DNA from: Propionispora hippei DSM 15287
GTDB lineage: Bacteria; Bacillota; Negativicutes; Propionisporales; Propionisporaceae
Reading direction: 5' to 3'
Assembly (NCBI RefSeq): GCF_900141835.1
Contig: NZ_FQZD01000010.1
Span: forward strand, 62,001 to 126,000
Length of the DNA: 64,000 bases
Positions 56,864-64,000 of this stretch are shown piece after piece. The translations under genes were made by a program, and so were the position numbers. Positions within the stretch are counted from its first letter, which is position 1, and every line of letters begins with the position of its first letter. Below the pieces are notes generated by a model. That model worked only from the letters and a program-made list of their open reading frames with translations, was not told the DNA's origin and ran no database searches.

Positions 56864-58402
56864 GTGAGCAAGTTACAATCACCTATCGCACTTGTTATTA
56901 TGGACGGGTGGGGTTTAGGTTGTGCCAACGACTCTTCAAATGCTATTGTTCAAGCCAAAACACCGCATTTGAGCCTTTTAAACGAAACATATCCTTCCAC
57001 GACTTTGGCATGCTCCGGTGAAGCGGTAGGCTTGCCGGACGGTCAGATGGGCAATTCGGAAGTGGGCCATTTGAATATTGGCGCCGGCCGGGTTGTTTAT
57101 CAGGAACTGACCCGCATTACCAAAGCCATTCGTGATAAAGACTTTTTCACCAATCCGGTACTGTGCGATATTATTGAAAAAACCAAAGCGGCCGGCGGTG
57201 CCCTGCACCTGATGGGACTGCTCTCTGACGGCGGTGTGCACAGCCATAATACGCATTTGTATGCGCTATTGGAGCTGGTGAAAAAGTACCAATTGACCGA
57301 AGTATACGTACATACTTTCCTGGATGGCCGCGACGTTCCTCCTTCCAGTGCTCTTGGGTTTATCGACGAATTGGAAGCCAAGCTGGCCGAAATCGGCGTA
57401 GGCAAAATTGCCACCGTTTCGGGACGCTACTATGCCATGGACCGTGATAAACGTTGGGAACGGGTGGAAAAAGCCTATGCCGCGCTTGTTTACGGTGAAG
57501 GCGAAAAAGCTGCCACCGCCAGAGAAGCGGTTGAGCTTTCCTATAAAAGGGAGCAGACCGACGAATTCGTATTGCCCACAGTCATTACTGCCGCTGGCAG
57601 CAGCCAGGTGAAAGCCAACGACGGAGCGATTTTCTTCAACTTCCGTCCCGACCGGGGCCGGGAATTGACCCGTACCTTTGTCGATCCGGCTTTTGACGGG
57701 TTTACCCGTCGTACCGGCTTTATGCCGCTCTATTTTGCTACTATGACGCAATACGATGAAACGTTGCCGGTGGAAGTGGCTTATAAACCGCAGCAATTGC
57801 AAAACACCTTAGGCGAAGTGTTTGCCGCTGCCGGCCTCAAACAGCTGCGCATTGCGGAAACCGAAAAATATGCTCATGTTACTTTCTTCTTTAACGGCGG
57901 CGAAGAAAAGCCAAGTGTTGGGGAAGAACGTATTCTGATCCCTTCGCCTAAAGTGGCTACCTATGATTTGAAACCGGACATGAGTGCCGTGGAAGTTACC
58001 GATAAAGTGGTAGCGGAAATCAAATCCGGTAAGCATGACCTGATTATTCTAAACTTTGCCAATGGCGATATGGTTGGCCATACCGGCGTGTTTGAAGCTG
58101 CCGTGAAAGCGGTGGAAACAGTGGATGCCTGCGTAGGACGCGTGGCGGAAGCCATGAAGGAGCAGGGTGGCATTACCTGCATCACTGCTGACCATGGCAA
58201 TGCGGAAATGATGGTTGACCCTCAAACGGGCGCGCCCTTTACCGCTCACACGACCAATCCGGTACCGTTTATTCTGGTTTCGGAAAAGCATCGTCAGGTG
58301 ACCCTGCAGGAAGGCAGCCTGGCGGATATTGCGCCGACCATGCTGAACCTGGTAGGCATTAACGTACCTGCCGATATGACCGGCAAAAACCTGGTAAAAT
58401 AA
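56864..58402 (+). CDS. gpmI: Phosphoglycerate mutase, cofactor-independent, Mn-dependent
   Basis: 512 residues of the alkaline phosphatase fold. Phospho-serine region [15 protein letters not shown], metal ligands in MDGWGL near the start, [14 protein letters not shown], and the C-terminal [11 protein letters not shown] with HTTNPVPF. Converts 3- to 2-phosphoglycerate. Starts at GTG 56864, 29 bp after tpiA. Confidence 0.98.
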   Translation: MSKLQSPIALVIMDGWGLGCANDSSNAIVQAKTPHLSLLNETYPSTTLACSGEAVGLPDGQMGNSEVGHLNIGAGRVVYQELTRITKAIRDKDFFTNPVLCDIIEKTKAAGGALHLMGLLSDGGVHSHNTHLYALLELVKKYQLTEVYVHTFLDGRDVPPSSALGFIDELEAKLAEIGVGKIATVSGRYYAMDRDKRWERVEKAYAALVYGEGEKAATAREAVELSYKREQTDEFVLPTVITAAGSSQVKANDGAIFFNFRPDRGRELTRTFVDPAFDGFTRRTGFMPLYFATMTQYDETLPVEVAYKPQQLQNTLGEVFAAAGLKQLRIAETEKYAHVTFFFNGGEEKPSVGEERILIPSPKVATYDLKPDMSAVEVTDKVVAEIKSGKHDLIILNFANGDMVGHTGVFEAAVKAVETVDACVGRVAEAMKEQGGITCITADHGNAEMMVDPQTGAPFTAHTTNPVPFILVSEKHRQVTLQEGSLADIAPTMLNLVGINVPADMTGKNLVK

Positions 58403-58467
58403 TGCATTGACCTATGGCTTGCTGCACCTGTGGTGCCAAGCCGGTTATATAGCTTTATGAAAAATAA

Positions 58468-59778
<1,311 letters not shown>

Positions 59779-59790
59779 GCGCGCTGATAA

Positions 59791-59818
59791 AATCCGCCGG
59801 ATATTCCGGCGGATTTTT
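59791..59818 (+). terminator. Terminator after eno
   Basis: Perfect 10 bp stem AATCCGCCGG / CCGGCGGATT with an ATATT loop and a following TTT. Confidence 0.9.
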
Positions 59819-59926
59819 GCTTATACTAATCGTGTGACTACGATTAAGTTGCCAAGGGTATTTTAGTTGTGATACAATGAAATACAGTGATATAGAGTAC
59901 GAATGGTAGAGAGGTGCAGGTTGATT

Positions 59927-60154
59927 ATGGTTACAGCATTAATGATCCTGGAAGCGATCATTTCTATTGCGTTAATTATTTCCGTCGTGTTGCAGTCCGG
60001 TAAAAGCGCCGGTTTGTCCGGTTCGATTGCCGGTGGCGCCGAGTCTTTTTTTGGCGGCCGCCGCAAGGGCCTTGATGAACAATTGGCCAGAGTAACGATG
60101 GTGCTGGGCTGTTTGTTCGGCATTGTTACTTTGATTTTAGCTAGGATTTCCTGA
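59927..60154 (+). CDS. secG: Protein-export membrane protein SecG
   Basis: 75 residues: two membrane helices (ILEAIISIALIISVVLQ and VTMVLGCLFGIVTLILA) around the conserved LQSGKSAGLSGSIAGGAESFFGGRR. Accessory subunit of the SecYEG translocon. ATG 59927 gives the normal length. Its position between eno and rnr is conserved in many Firmicutes. Confidence 0.95.
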   Translation: MVTALMILEAIISIALIISVVLQSGKSAGLSGSIAGGAESFFGGRRKGLDEQLARVTMVLGCLFGIVTLILARIS

Positions 60155-60156
60155 TA

Positions 60157-60326
60157 CTAGGTAAGCACTGATTAAATGAACCTGTTGGCCTGGCGAGAGA
60201 TTTTTTCGTCTGGCAAGGAAGTAAAACCGCAGGAATAGCGGCCCCTATTTCAAGGTTTTGCTGACGTAGCCAGGCGAAAAAAGCTCCGTCAGGACGCGCA
60301 GTGTGAATTAATCAGTGGTTACCTAG
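60157..60326 (+). repeat. Family-1 hairpin repeat, full copy (best example)
   Basis: 170 bp. Ends CTAGGTAAGCACTGATTAA and, reversed, CTAGGTAACCACTGATTAA: one mismatch in 19. Inner arms CCTGGCGAGAGATTTTTTCG and, reversed, CCTGACGGAGCTTTTTTCGC also pair, so the element can fold end to end. Starts 3 bp after the secG stop codon. Confidence 0.9.
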
Positions 60327-60356
60327 CTTTGCAAAAAGTTTTATCCTGTAATACTA

Positions 60357-60388
60357 ACGCCAGACATTAACCGGTCTGGCGTTTTTTC
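60357..60388 (+). terminator. Terminator downstream of secG
   Basis: ACGCCAGAC / GTCTGGCGT stem with an 8-base loop, followed by TTTTTCTT. Confidence 0.9.
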
Positions 60389-60555
60389 TTCATAAAAATT
60401 CCTGTAAATGGTATAATGAGAACAAAATATACCGGACAGGCTATAAGTAAGATACCGGTTATAGATAAGCACTGCGCAGCTAACGGTCCGGTCCAACCTG
60501 GTAATAACATCGGAGAGACGGGCCGGATACTGCGTACTGGGTGGAGGGATGGTTT
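60389..60555. other. Esterase upstream region
   Basis: No gene; AT-rich start then GC-rich leader. GGAGGG at 60543 is the esterase ribosome site. Confidence 0.4.
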
Positions 60556-61284
60556 TTGATTATGAAGGGGGCTGAGCCGTTTCTTCTGCCGGGCGGGGAG
60601 CATGGAGTGCTGGTTATCCATGGTTTTACCGGATCACCTTCGGAGATGCGGCTGTTGGGAGAAGCGCTGCAGCAGGCTGGTTTTACCGTACTGGGGCCGC
60701 GGCTCTGCGGGCATGGGACCAGCGCGGAGGAAATGGCCCGGACTTTTTGGGATTTGTGGTACGGCAGTGCGTTAGACGGCTACCATTTACTTCGGCAGAC
60801 TTGCCGGACCGTATCGGTCGTGGGCCTGTCGATGGGCGGCCTGCTGGCGCTCAAGCTGGCGGCAGAGCAACCTGTACATAAAGTGGCGGCCCTATGCGCT
60901 CCTATTTATATTGCCGAGAAGCGGCTGCAATTTCTACCTGTATACCGTGTGTTCCGTTCTTACCATGCCAAACGGCGGCGCAAGCTGCCCGGCATTCAAG
61001 CGGAACTGTCGGTTTGCTATGATAAGACGCCCTTGCGGAGTCTGTCCAGCCTGCTGGCGCTGATTAAGCATGTCGACAGGCTGCTGCCGGCGGTGACGGT
61101 GCCGTCGCTTATTATGCAGGCCCGCCATGAGCATACGGTGGAGCCGCACAGCGCCCGGCATATTTATGAGCATATCGGCAGCCGCGACAAACGGCTGATT
61201 TGGCTGGAAAAATCGGGGCATATTATTACCCTGGATGTGGAGAAAGAAACGGTTTTTGACGAGATTAAAGATTTTTTAAAGTAA
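60556..61284 (+). CDS. Alpha/beta hydrolase, carboxylesterase (Est30-like)
   Basis: 242 residues. Oxyanion segment VLVIHGFTGSPSEM, nucleophile elbow VVGLSMGGLLA (Ser), acid in MQARHEHTVEP, and histidine in KSGHIITLDVEKE. Resembles the carboxylesterase usually found between secG and rnr in Firmicutes; substrates are short acyl esters. GGAGGG is 7 bp from TTG 60556 and 13 bp from ATG 60562, so TTG is slightly preferred. Confidence 0.88.
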   Translation: MIMKGAEPFLLPGGEHGVLVIHGFTGSPSEMRLLGEALQQAGFTVLGPRLCGHGTSAEEMARTFWDLWYGSALDGYHLLRQTCRTVSVVGLSMGGLLALKLAAEQPVHKVAALCAPIYIAEKRLQFLPVYRVFRSYHAKRRRKLPGIQAELSVCYDKTPLRSLSSLLALIKHVDRLLPAVTVPSLIMQARHEHTVEPHSARHIYEHIGSRDKRLIWLEKSGHIITLDVEKETVFDEIKDFLK

Positions 61285-61330
61285 CAATGGTTTTAAAATC
61301 TTAATACGACTGATAAGTGAGGTGGAGGAT

Positions 61331-61738
61331 ATGGCAGAAAGGGAAGGCCGCGATGATGACTGGTGCTTTGCCTGTGGCCGGAAAAATCCGATTGGCCTGA
61401 AGCTAAATTTCCGGGAGGAAAATGGCATCTATATTACCGAGTTTAAACCCGGCCCGGAGCATCAAAGCTATAACGGCATCGTCCATGGCGGTATTATCAG
61501 CACCTTGCTGGATGAGGTGATGGTTCGGTATCTGTACAGTCTGGGGCATCACGCGGTAACGGCCAGGCTGGAGGTTCGCTACCGCCGGCCGACACCGGTA
61601 AACCGGACGCTTACCGTTACTGGATGGATTGTGAAAGAGCGGGGTAAATTATATGAAATGACCGGTAAAGTTGTTTTGCCTGACGGCAGTGTGACGGCCG
61701 AAGGCAAAGCAACGGTAGCCGTAATCGAAGAAAGGTGA
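61331..61738 (+). CDS. PaaI-type hotdog thioesterase
   Basis: 135 residues, single hotdog fold: CFACGRKNPIGLKLNF at the start, HQSYNGIVHGGIISTLLDEVMVRY (catalytic helix), RLEVRYRRPTPVNRTLTVTG. Probably hydrolyses an acyl- or aryl-CoA ester. ATG 61331 is preceded by GAGGTGG. It lies 4 bp before rnr. Confidence 0.88.
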   Translation: MAEREGRDDDWCFACGRKNPIGLKLNFREENGIYITEFKPGPEHQSYNGIVHGGIISTLLDEVMVRYLYSLGHHAVTARLEVRYRRPTPVNRTLTVTGWIVKERGKLYEMTGKVVLPDGSVTAEGKATVAVIEER

Positions 61739-61742
61739 TTCT

Positions 61743-64000
61743 ATGGAATTAAAGGACAAAATTGCCGCTTTTATGCGTACGGAAGCCTATAAGCCGCTCA
61801 CCGTGGAAGAATTGGCCGGCGCAATGGAATTGGAAGGGGAAGAACTGTCTGATTTTTGGCAAGTACTGCGGCAGATGGAGGAAGACGCCCTGATTATCCG
61901 TACCCGGTATGGAAAGTACGGGGTGCCGGAGCGGATGAATCTGGTGGTAGGCCGCCTCTCGCTGAACAGCAAGGGTTTTGGTTTTGTGATTCCGGAGACA
62001 CCGGGGGATGCACCGGAAGCGATGAGTGATGTATTTATTCCCCCCGATGGTCTCTTGACTGCTATGCACCGTGACCGGGTTGTGGCCCGGCTGCACCAGG
62101 GCAAGACACTGGACGGTAAGCGGCAAGAGGGAGAGATTATCCGTGTAGTCGAACGGGCCAATGCCCGGATTGTGGGGACTTTTGAGGCCAACAGGAGCTA
62201 TGGCTTTCTGGTGCCTGACGATATGCGCATTAAACAGGATGTATTTATTGCCCAGCAGCATTTCGGCGGTGCCAAAACCGGCAACAAGGTCGTGGTGGAA
62301 ATCATCAAATGGCCGGAGAAAAAGCGCAGCGCCGAGGGTAAAGTGGTGGAAATCCTGGGCGATAAGGGTGATACGGGCATCGAAATATTGTCGATCATCA
62401 AGAGCCACAACCTGCCGACCGAGTTTCCGCCGGAAGTGCTGGCGGCGGCCGAGCAGGTACCATCCGTGATTAGTGAGGCGGAAATTGCCGGGCGGCGTGA
62501 TCTGCGGCACCTGCCGATTGTTACGATTGACGGCGAAGATGCCAAGGATCTGGATGACGGAGTCCATGTCGAACGACTGGATAACGGTCATTATCTGCTG
62601 GGAGTTCATATTGCCGATGTCAGTTACTATGTCCGGGAAAATAGTCCGCTGGACAAAGAAGCGCGGGAACGGGGCACCAGTGTCTATCTGGCCGACCGGG
62701 TGCTGCCCATGCTGCCTCAGCGTCTGTCCAACGGAATTTGCAGCTTGAATGCCAATGAGGACCGGCTGGCTATGTCGGCTCATATGGAAATTGACCGACG
62801 GGGCCAGGTTATCGCCTACGATATTTTCCCCAGTGTCATCCGGGTAAAACGGCGTTTGTCCTATACGGTTGTCCGGAAGATATTGGAGGAGGAAGACAAA
62901 GCTCTGCAGGAAGAATTCCGTGAGTTTTTGCTTACCTTTAGCGATATGGAAGAATTGTGCCGGATTTTGCGCGGCCGTCGTTTGCGCCGCGGCGCCATTG
63001 ATTTTGAGTTTTCGGAAATTAAGGTGAAGCTGGATGAGGCTGGCCGGCCGGTGGATATTGTTAAGCGGGTTCGCAGCATTGCCGAGTCGATTATCGAGGA
63101 ATTCATGCTGGTGGCCAATGAAACGGTGGCCGAGCATATGTATCGCCGCAACAACCCTTCGCTGTACCGGATTCACGAAGAACCGGAGCAGGAGAAGATG
63201 GTTAAGCTGAATACTTTATTGCAGACTTTCGGGCTGAGCTTACGCAAAATGGACGAAATCAAGCCGATGCTGCTGCAACGGGTGCTGAGCCGTGTTGCCG
63301 GCCGGCCGGAGGAACGGATCATTAGTACGGTTATGCTCCGTTCTTTGAAGCAGGCTCGCTATGATGCCGTGCAGGGGCCGCATTTTGGTTTGGCTGCCGA
63401 GTTTTACAGTCATTTTACCTCGCCGATTCGGCGGTATCCCGATCTGGTGCTGCATCGCCTGCTGCGGGACTCTTTCCTGACTGGCGGCAAAATTACCGGC
63501 AAGCGCCGGGATAAGCTGGCGGCTATTCTGCCGGGTATTGCCGCTCATTCGTCCGAACGGGAGCGGGCGGCAGCCGATGCCGAACGGGAAACGGTCGATT
63601 TGAAAAAGGCGGAATATATGACCCGCTTTGTCGATCAGGAGTTTGACGGTATCATCAGCAGCGTTACGGCCTTTGGCATTTTTGTCGAACTGGATAACGG
63701 CGTAGAAGGTCTGGTCCACGTCTCCACCATGGATGACGACTATTATCAGTACGTAGAGGAACAGTATGCGCTTATCGGCGAGCATACCCGTAAAGTATAC
63801 CGGTTGGGTGATTCTGTTTCCGTAGTACTGGTAAAGGTCAATCTGGATAGCCGGACACTGGATTTTTGTCTGACCGGTACCACCCATAAGGTGGTGGAAC
63901 GCCGGCAGTCCCGCCAGGAAAAAGAAGGACGGCCGAAACGGAAACGGGAAGAAAAGGCCAAGACGCCTGTCAAAAACAAGAAAAAAAGGAGTCCCCGTAC
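61743..64000 (+). CDS. rnr: Ribonuclease R (3' end outside window)
   Basis: 752 codons visible with no stop. N-terminal winged helix (YKPLTVEELAGAMELEGEELSDFWQVLRQM), two cold-shock domains (SKGFGFVIPE, RSYGFLVPDD), the RNB catalytic domain (TIDGEDAKDLDDGVHVE with four Asp for Mg, then NGICSLNANEDRLAMS, and HFTSPIRRYPDLVLHRLL), and an S1 domain (EFDGIISSVTAFGIFVELDNGVEGLVHVS). A lysine-rich tail begins near 63880, so the end is close. Degrades structured RNA 3' to 5' and assists trans-translation. Confidence 0.97.
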   Translation, partial: MELKDKIAAFMRTEAYKPLTVEELAGAMELEGEELSDFWQVLRQMEEDALIIRTRYGKYGVPERMNLVVGRLSLNSKGFGFVIPETPGDAPEAMSDVFIPPDGLLTAMHRDRVVARLHQGKTLDGKRQEGEIIRVVERANARIVGTFEANRSYGFLVPDDMRIKQDVFIAQQHFGGAKTGNKVVVEIIKWPEKKRSAEGKVVEILGDKGDTGIEILSIIKSHNLPTEFPPEVLAAAEQVPSVISEAEIAGRRDLRHLPIVTIDGEDAKDLDDGVHVERLDNGHYLLGVHIADVSYYVRENSPLDKEARERGTSVYLADRVLPMLPQRLSNGICSLNANEDRLAMSAHMEIDRRGQVIAYDIFPSVIRVKRRLSYTVVRKILEEEDKALQEEFREFLLTFSDMEELCRILRGRRLRRGAIDFEFSEIKVKLDEAGRPVDIVKRVRSIAESIIEEFMLVANETVAEHMYRRNNPSLYRIHEEPEQEKMVKLNTLLQTFGLSLRKMDEIKPMLLQRVLSRVAGRPEERIISTVMLRSLKQARYDAVQGPHFGLAAEFYSHFTSPIRRYPDLVLHRLLRDSFLTGGKITGKRRDKLAAILPGIAAHSSERERAAADAERETVDLKKAEYMTRFVDQEFDGIISSVTAFGIFVELDNGVEGLVHVSTMDDDYYQYVEEQYALIGEHTRKVYRLGDSVSVVLVKVNLDSRTLDFCLTGTTHKVVERRQSRQEKEGRPKRKREEKAKTPVKNKKKRSPR

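Overview
This window looks like a chromosomal segment of an anaerobic, low-oxygen Firmicute of the Negativicutes type (Sporomusaceae-like). That assignment is inferred from gene content and not tested by any search. The supporting genes are a six-cysteine SCIFF peptide with its radical SAM maturase, a leader with a T-box, rapZ-yvcK-whiA, System II cytochrome c maturation next to an NrfHA nitrite reductase, anaerobic GlpABC, and a cggR-gap-pgk-tpiA-gpmI-eno-secG-rnr block. All genes read as ordinary chromosomal genes. No prophage, complete insertion sequence, CRISPR array, rRNA or tRNA was seen.

Layout. 0-8 kb: nucleotide excision repair genes uvrB (3' part), uvrA and uvrC, with a lone accC on the opposite strand. 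7.6-13.8 kb: a G-rich stretch without a convincing gene, then lemA/TPM-domain pair, rubredoxin, a DUF3231-like protein, ogt, a small membrane protein, a HAD phosphatase and a PHP hydrolase. 13.8-18 kb: rapZ-yvcK-whiA and a polysaccharide deacetylase. 18.1-22 kb: resB-ccsA-nrfH-nrfA. 22.4-27 kb: an unrecognised secreted protein, SCIFF peptide and maturase, and rpoN. 27.5-30.9 kb: tetR with an EmrAB-type efflux pair. 31-35.2 kb: a CheA-like kinase ending in a CheX-like domain, a receiver-STAS protein, and mgtC. 35.2-40.7 kb: promoter and T-box, then ilvN-ilvC-leuA-ilvB. 41.1-52.2 kb: a glycerol/dihydroxyacetone region, with dhaKLM on the minus strand and glpP, glpF-glpK and glpABC on the plus strand. 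52.4-64 kb: cggR and the lower glycolysis genes, secG, an esterase, a thioesterase and rnr (cut by the window end).

How the genes work together. Glycerol enters through GlpF, is phosphorylated by GlpK and oxidised by GlpABC to dihydroxyacetone phosphate. Dihydroxyacetone can also be phosphorylated by PEP-dependent DhaKLM. Both feed TpiA and the Gap-to-Eno pathway encoded next door. GlpABC electrons probably go to menaquinone, where NrfHA could pass them to nitrite. GlpP is encoded between the dha and glp genes. Two closely similar transcript starts, each followed by a terminator hairpin, lie upstream of glpF and glpA and are good candidates for its RNA targets. A three-fold GGGAC array with 20-21 bp spacing at the start of cggR matches the layout of CggR operators.

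The most unusual content is non-coding. At least two families of about 160-170 bp elements with terminal inverted repeats, each able to fold along its length into an imperfect hairpin, are scattered between genes: six copies of family 1 and three of family 2. A related element forms the end of whiA, and a third repeat family lies between convergent genes. The most interesting protein system is the kinase plus receiver-STAS pair, which sits behind a near-consensus Fur box.
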